Shown here one piece after another: positions 16,711 to 23,967 of a stretch of 64,000 bases of DNA (positions are counted from its first letter, which is position 1; every line of letters starts with the position of its first letter). The notes beneath the pieces were generated by a model that was not told the DNA's origin, did no database searches, and saw nothing but the letters and a program-made list of their open reading frames with translations. Source of the stretch: Mycobacterium sp. DL. Lineage in GTDB: Bacteria; Actinomycetota; Actinomycetes; Mycobacteriales; Mycobacteriaceae. A program made the position numbers and the translations under genes. The DNA lies in contig NZ_CP155796.1 of NCBI RefSeq assembly GCF_039729195.1, positions 992,001 to 1,056,000 of the forward strand, in the 5' to 3' direction.

Positions 16711-16995
16711 TCAGAAGATGCGCTCGAAACTGCTGGCCAGGTCGGAATCTGTCACCTCGTAGGCGTCGCCCGCCCCGCGGACTGCGACACCGATGTCGCC
16801 GAGCTCGGCGGCGAGACCCTCGGCGCTTTCGGTGACGTGGCCGCCGACGAGCCGCGCCGCCCACTGGGTGGTGGATCCGGAGAGTCCGTCGGCGGCCGTG
16901 CCGACCCGGTGGCCGACGTTGGTGCTGCGAATGACTCCCGATGCCACGTCCACCTGACCGGCGAATGCTCTCAAGATCTCAGGATCAACCAGCAC
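16711..16995 (-). CDS. EspC-like (PF10824-type) T7SS substrate with YxxxD signal
   Basis: A 94-residue helical-hairpin protein: MLVDPEILRAFAGQVDVAS, then the WAARLVGGHVTESAEGLAAEL helix, ending GDAYEVTDSDLASSFERIF. The YEVTD five-residue stretch is a C-terminal YxxxD secretion signal as in EspC, EsxB and PE proteins, placed after the second helix as expected. First gene of its operon. It probably dimerises with the next protein to carry it through an ESX channel (inference from family behaviour). Confidence 0.78.
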   Translation of the reverse strand: MLVDPEILRAFAGQVDVASGVIRSTNVGHRVGTAADGLSGSTTQWAARLVGGHVTESAEGLAAELGDIGVAVRGAGDAYEVTDSDLASSFERIF

Positions 16996-17085
16996 TACCG
17001 CCTCCTCACTCGACTGGACCAGCTACCAACCTAAGTGACTGCGGTCGACCGTCATGACACCAATTCGGCGGCGTCGGCGAACGGT

Positions 17086-17147
17086 GTTGAGGCTGCGCTG
17101 GCGGCGGAGTTTTCACCGGACTCCTCGCCGTGGCTGCAGTGTCAACG
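17086..17147 (+). repeat. 62-bp palindromic element, copy 2
   Basis: GTTGAGGCTGCGCTGGCGG at the left and GTGGCTGCAGTGTCAACG at the right, with one change in each outer arm compared with the other copies. It lies between the divergent EspC-like operon and the NERD-helicase gene, 67 bp before that gene's ATG. Confidence 0.85.
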
Positions 17148-17214
17148 TCGGGGAACGGCCAGATTCGTCGGTCCCGCTCGCTACCATCCCAGGGACGAAC
17201 GGGGGGACGTCCGC

Positions 17215-18873
17215 ATGAGCATCACCGTCGCCGAGACACCTCGGCTGGCCAACGGCGCCGAGCGCAGGGTGTACCAGCTGCTGATCGACCAGCTCGAGCC
17301 CGGAGATCTCGTCATCCCGGGCAAGCGGGTCACCGACCACCTCAAGGACCACGAGGTCGACTTCTTCGTCGCCATCGAGGGCGCCGGCATCATCTGCGTC
17401 GAGGTCAAGGGCGGCGAGCTGTGGCACGACGGCGAGACCTGGTGGCAGAAGCGTGGCGGACACGAGCACAAGATCGACCCCGTGCGCCAGGCCCGCGAAG
17501 CCTGCTACGCGCTGCGGGACTTCATCGAGAAGGACCCGCGCTGGAGTCAGAATCGGCTGCGCTGGGACCACGTCGTCGTGCTGCCCAACACCGACCTCCC
17601 CGAGGACTTTGCGCTGCCCGAGTGTCCCCGCTGGAAAGTCATCGACCGCACCGATCTGCCCACGATGGTCGCCAAACTGCGGGCGATCCTGCTCGCCCAG
17701 GAACTCGACCGGCCGATGCTCACCCAGGACGGCATCGCCCAGCTCAACGAGGCCCTCAGCGGACGCGGCCTGCCGCAACGCAGCGTGGTCGCCCGCGCCC
17801 TCGAAAACGAAGACGCCGCAGACGTTCTCACCGAGCACCAGTCCGTCATCCTCGATGCGGTCCGGCTGCTGAACCGTGTGGAGGTCCGCGGCGGCGCCGG
17901 CAGCGGCAAGACGTTCCTGGCGATGGAGCAGGCCCGTCGGCTGGCCCGTGCCGGTCAACGTGTCGCGTTGGTCTGCTACTCCCACGGCTTGGCGTCCTAC
18001 CTCGAGCGGATCACCGCGGCGTGGAACCGTCGCCATCACCCCGCCTACGTCGGCGAGTTCCACGACTTGGGCAAGACCTGGGGTGCACCCGAGGGACCCG
18101 ACGAGACACTGCGTAACGACGAGACCGTCAAGTTCTGGGAACACGACCTGCCACTCCAGATGGCCCAGCTCGCTGCAGAACTCGAGCCCGGGCACCGGTT
18201 CGACGCGATCGTCGTCGACGAGGCACAGGACTTCGCCGACTCCTGGTGGGATCCGCTGCTGGCCGCGCTGAAAGACGAGGAGACCAGCGGCATCTACCTG
18301 TTCACCGATGAAGGTCAGCGGGTGTTCAGCCGGCACGGGTCGCCGCCGGTGCCGTTGGTCCCGCTGATCCTCGACCACAACCTGCGCAACACCCGCCAGA
18401 TCGCGAACGCCTTCCAGCCGCTGGTGGATCACCCGATGCGGTTCCTCGGCGGTGAAGGGCCAGCGGTGAAGTACGTTGCCTGCGCGCGCGAGGACGCGAT
18501 GGATGTCGGCGACGACGAGGTCGAGGTGCTGCTCGAACAGGGCTGGCGCCCCGAGGATGTTGCGCTACTCACCACCGGCACAAGGCATCCCGAGCAGAAG
18601 GAACGCCAAGCGGCCGGCAGCTCCGCGTACTGGGACAGCTTCTGGGACGCCGATCAAGTGTTCTATGGTCACGTGCTCGGCTTCAAAGGCCTCGAACGCC
18701 GGGCCGTCGTGCTCGTCGTCAACGAGGATGCCGCGTTCGAGCGCTCCCGCGAACGCCTCTACGTCGGGCTCTCGCGCGCCCGCGACCAACTCGTCGTCTG
18801 TGGTGACCCGGAGTTCATCCGGACTGTCGGGGGACCGGACCTGGCGCGGCGGTTGAACATTCCAGAGGTCTGA
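17215..18873 (+). CDS. NERD-domain nuclease fused to UvrD/Rep-like helicase
   Basis: A 552-residue protein from the ATG at 17215; upstream open frame runs through a 62-bp repeat and is not preferred. Residues ~15-125 form a NERD nuclease-related domain with D in DHEVDFFVAI and EVK in ICVEVKGGEL, the D-ExK core of a restriction-type fold. A superfamily I helicase follows: Walker A GGAGSGKT (~225-232), Walker B VVDEAQDF, LDHNLRNT (motif III/IV region), and VGLSRARDQLVV (motif VI). Only a compact helicase is present, shorter than UvrD. Similar NERD-helicases occur near defence genes; a role in DNA repair or foreign-DNA processing is plausible. Confidence 0.85.
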   Translation: MSITVAETPRLANGAERRVYQLLIDQLEPGDLVIPGKRVTDHLKDHEVDFFVAIEGAGIICVEVKGGELWHDGETWWQKRGGHEHKIDPVRQAREACYALRDFIEKDPRWSQNRLRWDHVVVLPNTDLPEDFALPECPRWKVIDRTDLPTMVAKLRAILLAQELDRPMLTQDGIAQLNEALSGRGLPQRSVVARALENEDAADVLTEHQSVILDAVRLLNRVEVRGGAGSGKTFLAMEQARRLARAGQRVALVCYSHGLASYLERITAAWNRRHHPAYVGEFHDLGKTWGAPEGPDETLRNDETVKFWEHDLPLQMAQLAAELEPGHRFDAIVVDEAQDFADSWWDPLLAALKDEETSGIYLFTDEGQRVFSRHGSPPVPLVPLILDHNLRNTRQIANAFQPLVDHPMRFLGGEGPAVKYVACAREDAMDVGDDEVEVLLEQGWRPEDVALLTTGTRHPEQKERQAAGSSAYWDSFWDADQVFYGHVLGFKGLERRAVVLVVNEDAAFERSRERLYVGLSRARDQLVVCGDPEFIRTVGGPDLARRLNIPEV

Positions 18874-18992
18874 GGGCGGGGCTTTTCCACGGTTGTCGTT
18901 GAACGACTTGTGCCGCGCGTAGGCAGGTCCTGAGATTCTGACTGATCTGAAATGGAGAACGTCATCGCGTTTCCTAGGTAGAGGAGTAGCTG

Positions 18993-19799
18993 GTGGAGAC
19001 AGAACTACTATGGGAATCGCTTCTTCCCCTGCTTCCGCACAACCGAACGGTCTGTCGTGGCATCCTTGGCCACCGAGTGGCTACGCAGGGCAGCGGGCCG
19101 TGCGAAGAGGGAGAGTTCGACGAGTTCTTGGACGCGTGTGGGATCGGTGTCCATGTCCTCTCGAATGACGGCACCCCACCTGCTGTGGTGATCTTTGGCC
19201 GCGAGGAATGGCAAGAGGCGGATGTCGACGCGCTTTGGGCTCGGACCGAAGGCGAGGGCGTGCGGGTCTATTCGCAGGAGATGGTACTTGCGTCAATGGC
19301 TATTGGCGTAGATCTGTATGAAATCTCGAATGGCGAGATCACCGACCTGATGCATAACTTCATAATTGGCCACGCAGCTCTCGAACGATTCTTTTATGTC
19401 GAACCCGACTCTGCTGTCAACACTGTCAACTTTCCTGACACCGTGAGCGTTGCTCCGAAGTCTGATCGGAAGCTTGTAGTCAACTTAGATACCGGCCATT
19501 GGCCGAGTTCGGGAGTGCTCGGGGCTTTGGGGTACCGCGTGGGTCGAAACGGGCTCCCTCAATCCGAAAGAAGAACTATTCTTGCCGAGGTTCTGACGGT
19601 CGAGTTGGTGGCTGGATCTCCCGCGGCGAATGAATACATCAAGCAATGGGGCGAGCCGGACAGCGTTCGTCGCCTTCAGAAGATGATCAACTCAATCGCC
19701 GCTTTCGCGCGGAATGCTCGTCGCAGGACGGGCGACTTCTCAGAAGCGATTGCCGACTGGGAAAGTGATCTGCAGTGGCTGCGATCAAGCTACGGGTAG
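18993..19799 (+). CDS. Low-GC orphan gene of unknown function
   Basis: A 268-residue protein from a GTG preceded by TAGAGGAGTAG. Its DNA is visibly poorer in GC than its neighbours (frequent AAT, ATA, TTT, GAA codons), suggesting recent acquisition. The N-terminal half has no recognisable motif. The C-terminal ~100 residues (RRTILAEVLTVELV, WGEPDSVRRLQKMINSIAAFARNA, ADWESDLQWLRSSY) recall a helical C-terminal module seen in several uncharacterised proteins of bacterial defence regions; this is a memory-based resemblance only. It lies between the NERD-helicase and the repeat-flanked MazEF module. Confidence 0.6.
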   Translation: METELLWESLLPLLPHNRTVCRGILGHRVATQGSGPCEEGEFDEFLDACGIGVHVLSNDGTPPAVVIFGREEWQEADVDALWARTEGEGVRVYSQEMVLASMAIGVDLYEISNGEITDLMHNFIIGHAALERFFYVEPDSAVNTVNFPDTVSVAPKSDRKLVVNLDTGHWPSSGVLGALGYRVGRNGLPQSERRTILAEVLTVELVAGSPAANEYIKQWGEPDSVRRLQKMINSIAAFARNARRRTGDFSEAIADWESDLQWLRSSYG

Positions 19800-19951
19800 A
19801 GAAGTCCGCCCGTCACTCGCAAATTCCCGTGGCGCCAAGGCTGGTAGCCATTTCGTCGAGTGTTGTGATCTGAGATAGATCGTTCCTGGCGTCGGCGGGC
19901 TCGATTCGCGACTCCTCAAGGTTTCATATTCTTGAGACCGCTTTCCGCCGC

Positions 19952-20013
19952 ATTGAGACTGCGCTGACGGCGGGTTTTTCGACGATTTCGCCGCCGTGGC
20001 TGCAGTCTCAACG
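19952..20013 (+). repeat. 62-bp palindromic element, copy 3
   Basis: ATTGAGACTGCGCTGACGG at the left, GTGGCTGCAGTCTCAACG at the right. A degenerate extra left arm (CTTGAGACCGCTTTCCGCCG, 19931-19950) sits just before it. Located between the orphan gene and the 3' end of mazF, forming one boundary of the MazEF module. Confidence 0.9.
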
Positions 20014-20029
20014 GAGCGGTCGGATCGGT

Positions 20030-20380
20030 TCACAATCCGAGATGGAGCCGCAGGGCGTCGTCGAGGAGGCGCCCCTCGTCCGGCGAGATTCTTCCGATGC
20101 GGCGGGAGAGACGTTGCACAGCAACTGATCTGACCTGCTCGGCTTGTGCTTTGGAATCCACCGGGAGGCCGTTGTCGAGATCGGCAGCGAGCGCCACTTG
20201 GAACGGATAGACGTTCTCGACATTGCTGGTCACCGGGACCACCGTGACGACTCCGCGCCCCAGTCGGTACGCGGTGGCGTTGGCGCGGTCATTGCTGACG
20301 ACGACCGCCGGTCCGGTCTTGTCGGCCTCGCTGCCTCGAACAGGATCGAGCGCGACCTGCCAGATCTCACCGCGCCGCAC
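20030..20380 (-). CDS. mazF: MazF/PemK-type endoribonuclease toxin
   Basis: A 116-residue MazF from a GTG overlapping the mazE stop by one base (TAGTG). It starts [31 protein letters not shown], the family's RG(E/D)(I/V)W..dl.P..G.E..k.RP..vvs pattern, and continues VTVVPVTSNVENVYPFQVAL and KAQAEQVRSVAVQRLSRRIGRI. An in-frame start 63 bp further upstream would lie inside mazE and is rejected. MazF enzymes cut single-stranded mRNA or tRNA at short motifs; specificity here is unknown. Confidence 0.93.
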   Translation of the reverse strand: MRRGEIWQVALDPVRGSEADKTGPAVVVSNDRANATAYRLGRGVVTVVPVTSNVENVYPFQVALAADLDNGLPVDSKAQAEQVRSVAVQRLSRRIGRISPDEGRLLDDALRLHLGL

Positions 20381-20592
20381 TAGCGGACACCATCGCCGCT
20401 CGCACTCTCCCAGGCCTCGTCGTGGCCGGACCACTCCGACCACGCGTGCGCGTAGTCCTCTTCCAGGGCGGGATACCGCAGCATCTGAACGGCGCGTTGG
20501 ATGGCCGCCGACCGCGACGACAGTCCCGCGGTTTCCACGTACGCGTCGATCACGGCCACGTCATCGTCGGACAGGCTCACGCTCAACTTCAT
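20380..20592 (-). CDS. mazE: MazE-type ribbon-helix-helix antitoxin
   Basis: A 70-residue antitoxin with an N-terminal ribbon-helix-helix: [35 protein letters not shown]. The C-terminal half is acidic and aromatic ([21 protein letters not shown]), which would occlude MazF. No Shine-Dalgarno is present. A TAGCAT hexamer 7 bases before the ATG suggests a leaderless transcript whose -10 box lies inside the palindromic operator. Confidence 0.9.
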   Translation of the reverse strand: MKLSVSLSDDDVAVIDAYVETAGLSSRSAAIQRAVQMLRYPALEEDYAHAWSEWSGHDEAWESASGDGVR

Positions 20593-20598
20593 GACCGC

Positions 20599-20618
20599 TA
20601 TGCTACCCCGGTAGCATA
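20599..20618. promoter_or_regulatory. MazEF operator: 20-bp perfect palindrome
   Basis: Arms TATGCTACC (20599-20607) and GGTAGCATA (20610-20618) flank a 2-bp centre; a further half-site GGGTAGCTACG follows to 20630. It begins 6 bp upstream of the mazE ATG and overlaps the -10-like TAGCAT. Expected to bind the ribbon-helix-helix protein MazE. Confidence 0.75.
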
Positions 20619-20629
20619 CGGGTAGCTAC

Positions 20630-20691
20630 GTTGAGACTGCGCTGGCGGCGGGCTTTTCGACTGTTTCGCCGCCGTGGCTGCAGTCTCAACG
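20630..20691 (+). repeat. 62-bp palindromic element, copy 4
   Basis: The cleanest copy: GTTGAGACTGCGCTGGCGG at the left, GTGGCTGCAGTCTCAACG at the right. It forms the other boundary of the MazEF module. Its right arm supplies the TGA stop (TCA on this strand, 20686-20688) of the LLM oxidoreductase gene. Confidence 0.92.
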
Positions 20692-21711
20692 CTCAGTGAT
20701 GCGCTGTGCCACATCGCCGTAGCGTTCGATCCGCTCAGCATCGGCCAGCGCGTTGTACAGCACGATCCGCGTCGCCTTGTCGCCGTATCTCTCGATCAAA
20801 GCGTCGGCGAGACCGTCCCACGTCGACTCGGTTGCGAACGCCGTGATGTGCTCGTCGGAGATCTGCGCCGCCATGCCGGCGATATCGCCGGCCTTCTGCT
20901 TCTCCCGGATCCGCCCCGTGGTTCCCTCGAAGCCGGCTTCGTCCCAGATGAACGCGTAGTTCGGTGTGCTGCCGTAGAAGCTCATGCTGGCCCGCACCAA
21001 CTCCCGCTCGCGATGGCGTTCCTCGTCGGTGTCGCCGACGATCGTCATCACCGGCACGATCACGGCGATATCCTCCGTCGACCGGTCCGACTTCGCCGCT
21101 CCCTCAGCCAGTTTCGGGAGGACATGCCGCGTGATGTACCCCGGCTCGCCGAGCGGGTGCACATGAATACCGTCGGCCACCTCGCCGGCCATCCGCAGCA
21201 TCCACGGATTGACCGCGGCGACATCAACCTTCGGATCCGGCGCGTCGATCGGCCCGGCGCTCCACTGCGGGGTGATGAAGTCCAGGTCGTAGAACTCGCC
21301 GTGATGGTCGAGCGTGCCGGTTCGAAAGGCGGCAAAGCAGGCCTTGACCGCGAGCACGTAGTCCCGCAGGCGTGGGCCGGGATGGTCGAACGGCACGCCG
21401 TATCGGCGCACCACATGGGTGCGCACCTGAGTGCCGAGACCGAGCCGGAAGTTCCCGCCGGTGGCCTCCTGCAGCTCCCACGCCGTCGCGGCCGTCACGA
21501 ACGGGCTGCGCGGGAATGCCACCGCGACGCCGGTCGACAGCTCCAGTCCCGGCGCTGCCTGCGCGGCGACCGCGGCGTTGAGATACGCGGTTCGGCCTGT
21601 CTCGGTGAAGAGCATCCCGGAGAAGTGCGCGGACTGCGTTCGTCGGGCGAGGTCGCCGATCGCCCGGAGCGGCTGGGGAGTGGTCATCACGTCGACGTGC
21701 ACGGTTGGCAC
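20686..21711 (-). CDS. LLM-class (F420-dependent-type) oxidoreductase
   Basis: A 341-residue TIM-barrel flavin/F420 oxidoreductase. Motifs: LDHHGEFYDLDFITPQW and GITRH-like YITRHVLPKL, ELSTGVAVAFPRSPFVTAATAWELQEATGGNFRLGLGTQV, which is typical of the TIGR03617-like mycobacterial group. The start is a GTG (MPTVHVDVMTT). F420 dependence is inferred from the family. The stop codon lies in the right arm of a 62-bp repeat, so the last codons (ITER-stop) may have been set by repeat insertion. Confidence 0.85.
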   Translation of the reverse strand: MPTVHVDVMTTPQPLRAIGDLARRTQSAHFSGMLFTETGRTAYLNAAVAAQAAPGLELSTGVAVAFPRSPFVTAATAWELQEATGGNFRLGLGTQVRTHVVRRYGVPFDHPGPRLRDYVLAVKACFAAFRTGTLDHHGEFYDLDFITPQWSAGPIDAPDPKVDVAAVNPWMLRMAGEVADGIHVHPLGEPGYITRHVLPKLAEGAAKSDRSTEDIAVIVPVMTIVGDTDEERHRERELVRASMSFYGSTPNYAFIWDEAGFEGTTGRIREKQKAGDIAGMAAQISDEHITAFATESTWDGLADALIERYGDKATRIVLYNALADAERIERYGDVAQRITER

Positions 21712-21818
21712 CCTACGCCGGGATGCGGCTGCCGTGTTCCAGATCCAGCCAGTCTGAATTCTCGCTCAGCAATCTTCTGCGGACACGAATTGTCTTAGTG
21801 CTCTGGAATAATGGCACA

Positions 21819-22691
21819 GTGACGCAAACACTGACCGAACGTCTGCACATCGTCGAAGGCAGCACCTGGAAAGACGCGGTGATCTCCCTGCTGGACTCCC
21901 GCTCACCCTACCGGCCATGGCGATACGGATTCGGTGAAGCCCAGATGGGCGATCCGGTCGCCATCGTGCTGAACACCGATCCGCCCTCGGTCCTGACCGT
22001 GTTGGGCCGGATCGGCGCCGACGGAACGCCCGACCGGGCCTTGGTCAACTGGCCCATGAGTTCGCCCGGTCTCGTCGATCTGGCGACGCTGGCAGTTATC
22101 GGCGATTTTGCGGACGATCCTCGGTCCACGTGGCAGCTCCGGGGCGACGCGGCGATCCAGATGGAGTTGGCGTTGACCGAGAGCGCCTACCGGGTCGACG
22201 AGTCCATGCGATTCGGCCACTCCTCGGTGGTGCAAGCCCGGATCCTGCTGTACTCAGAAGGCGAGTGCACGGGGTGTGGGGATGACATCGACTTCACCTG
22301 CGATGACGCCCGCGACGCCGTGCGCATCCACACCGTCGATGCGCCGGCACGAGCTTCGTCGCCGCCGGTGGTCAGGACGGAACGGCGTGCGAGCTACACA
22401 TACGGTTGGGTTCGCGACAAGTGGTGGCTGCCGGAGTTACCCGCCGACCTTCCGGGGGTTCTCTGCCGTCGGTGCGCGGAGCACATGGACGACGAGGGCT
22501 GCTCGAGCCTGGTGGACTTCAGGTTCGAACGCCATCCGAAGTGTCCACGTTGTCGCGTCAGTCGGACGCAGAAGGTGATTCACACGGACATGTCGAATCC
22601 TCGGCGGCTCCCGTGGTTCGACTACCGCGGATGCATGAGAAACGATCAACACACCTGGACCTGCGGTGCATGCGGACTGGAATGGTGGTGA
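21819..22691 (+). CDS. Zinc-ribbon protein of unknown function
   Basis: A 290-residue protein from a GTG at 21819 (MTQTLTERLHIVEGSTW). Four CxxC pairs appear in the second half: CTGC, CRRC, CPRC and CGAC, the last near the very end (WTCGACGLEWW). They could bind two zinc ions. The first half includes RYGFGEAQMGDPVAIVLNTDPPSVLTVLGRIG, which resembles the EVE/PUA-like strand pattern used to bind modified bases, but I cannot be sure. Unrecognised family. Convergent with the T7SS-associated locus. Confidence 0.6.
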   Translation: MTQTLTERLHIVEGSTWKDAVISLLDSRSPYRPWRYGFGEAQMGDPVAIVLNTDPPSVLTVLGRIGADGTPDRALVNWPMSSPGLVDLATLAVIGDFADDPRSTWQLRGDAAIQMELALTESAYRVDESMRFGHSSVVQARILLYSEGECTGCGDDIDFTCDDARDAVRIHTVDAPARASSPPVVRTERRASYTYGWVRDKWWLPELPADLPGVLCRRCAEHMDDEGCSSLVDFRFERHPKCPRCRVSRTQKVIHTDMSNPRRLPWFDYRGCMRNDQHTWTCGACGLEWW

Positions 22692-22908
22692 TGCGGCCAG
22701 TCCGGTTGTGGACCGGCGGCACAAGGTTCGCGCGCGGGGGTCTCCGGACACGTGTGATGATTGACCACGTCATGGGTGAGTTCCAGGTTTCGGCATCGGG
22801 ATGAGCGCGCAGCAATAGGGGGAAGCGTTGTGCCAGTTGCGATTCATCGGTCGCGACCCAGCAACCATCGTCACGATCGGCGCGAGGTCCTGAGCCGCCG
22901 CCAGTCAC
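22558..22908 (-). CDS. Possible small protein at the end of T7SS locus 3
   Basis: A 116-codon frame starting with a GTG that overlaps the preceding stop as GTGA, the coupling seen elsewhere in this window. The first ~55 residues (DDGCWVATDESQLAQRFPLLLRAHP) look protein-like and lie in otherwise empty DNA. The C-terminal third runs antisense to the zinc-ribbon gene and looks random, so the gene may be truncated or spurious. Confidence 0.3.
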   Translation of the reverse strand: MTGGGSGPRADRDDGCWVATDESQLAQRFPLLLRAHPDAETWNSPMTWSIITRVRRPPRANLVPPVHNRTGRITTIPVRMHRRSRCVDRFSCIRGSRTTGAAEDSTCPCESPSASD

Positions 22909-23267
22909 TGCCGGACATACTCGTCTCTCGAGAGCACCAAGGTGTCGGCGGGCTTTGAGATATCTACATACTGATGACCGGGACGATTGTTGCCAGAAAG
23001 GGAGTCCAGATTGTCGATGACTTCGCTTACCTTGGCAGGGTCAAATTTCCAGACGACGCTGGCGCCGTCTAGTTCAACGACGGACTCTCCGTTCCGGACA
23101 AAGAAATGGTGAGTGACGCCGTCGTGTGTCAGGCGCGATTGACCCTGCTGCACAGCGTTTTTCAGCGCATCAGCGAAGGTGGTGACGCCAGCGCCGTCCA
23201 TGGCCAGAAGCACCACGTCATCGCCGAACATGAACTCGTGAGCGAGATCGACACGGATGATGCTCAT
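22905..23267 (-). CDS. Conserved small protein, possible immunity/chaperone of T7SS locus 3
   Basis: A 120-residue soluble protein: MSIIRVDLAHEFMFGDD, VTHHFFVRNGESVVELDGASVVWKFD, and a C-terminal GHQYVDISKPADTLVLSRDEYV. I recall similar short mycobacterial proteins without a function. It is acidic and lacks signal or membrane segments. Its place after a WXG-like large protein and a 204-residue protein suggests an immunity or specialised chaperone role, but this is only context. Confidence 0.6.
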   Translation of the reverse strand: MSIIRVDLAHEFMFGDDVVLLAMDGAGVTTFADALKNAVQQGQSRLTHDGVTHHFFVRNGESVVELDGASVVWKFDPAKVSEVIDNLDSLSGNNRPGHQYVDISKPADTLVLSRDEYVRQ

Positions 23268-23352
23268 GCGTCCCCTTGCGGATGTGGCTGACTGTGTCTA
23301 GGTCAACGATAGTCCGCACGGTAGCCACGCGAGTACACCAAGTTGGCTGACA

Positions 23353-23967
23353 CTATGCTAGCGCTGACTGCAGAGCCTCCGAGAGGTCCCTAACCATACC
23401 GACGAGTTCGAGGTGGACTCTGTGGTCAGCTTCGGCGGTGACGAAGGTGTGATGTTCCACTAGAGCGCCCCGGCGAATCTGCCCGCGGATGCCAATGTCG
23501 CCGGCTTCCTGCACGAGGTAAGCGCTGTAACGCCCTCGCACCCTGCGCTTGTTCATCGCGAAATTGCCGACGGCCAGTGCCGCCGACACGTCATAACCAG
23601 GCGAACTCGGCAGGGACAGCGGTTCGATGGCTATGTTGTCGGCCTCAATGGCCTGCAATGTGCATGCCACATTGGCGTGCACGAACTCATGTGGAAGCGA
23701 CCCGGTAAACGCGAAGAGGTTGACGATCTCGCAACCATCCCATGACAAACTGGATGAATTTCGATGCAATGCTATTCGCGTCGGCGCTTGATCGATGTCG
23801 GGTTGTCCAATGAGCCACCCTTCCGGAGGACTGGAAAGTGTCGGCAGCCAAGCCGGTAGATCCTGTCCTGTGGCGAGCGCTAGATCCGCAACGAAGTTTC
23901 TAGCGATATCCACAAGGGCCGGCACTGGCGCCAGTGCACTAAACCGATAAAACATGCTGGTGATCAA
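23353..23967 (-). CDS. Hypothetical protein of T7SS locus 3
   Basis: A 204-residue protein following the large ESX-associated gene. The longest frame starts with TTG overlapping the previous stop (TTGA); an ATG four codons later (MFYRFSALAPV) is equally possible. Visible segments are WLIGQPDIDQAPTRIALHRNSSSLSWDGCE and FTGSLPHEFVHANVACTLQAIE. No known domain is recognised and no clear signal peptide. Its DNA is somewhat lower in GC than the neighbours. Confidence 0.6.
   Translation of the reverse strand: MITSMFYRFSALAPVPALVDIARNFVADLALATGQDLPAWLPTLSSPPEGWLIGQPDIDQAPTRIALHRNSSSLSWDGCEIVNLFAFTGSLPHEFVHANVACTLQAIEADNIAIEPLSLPSSPGYDVSAALAVGNFAMNKRRVRGRYSAYLVQEAGDIGIRGQIRRGALVEHHTFVTAEADHRVHLELVGMVRDLSEALQSALA

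Noticed and set aside
17113-18432. 439-codon minus-strand frame opposite the NERD-helicase
   Set aside because: Antisense shadow; the plus-strand protein has all helicase motifs.
22501-22520. tRNA-like GGTTCGAAC string
   Set aside because: Lies inside a coding gene and cannot be folded into a cloverleaf with its flanks.
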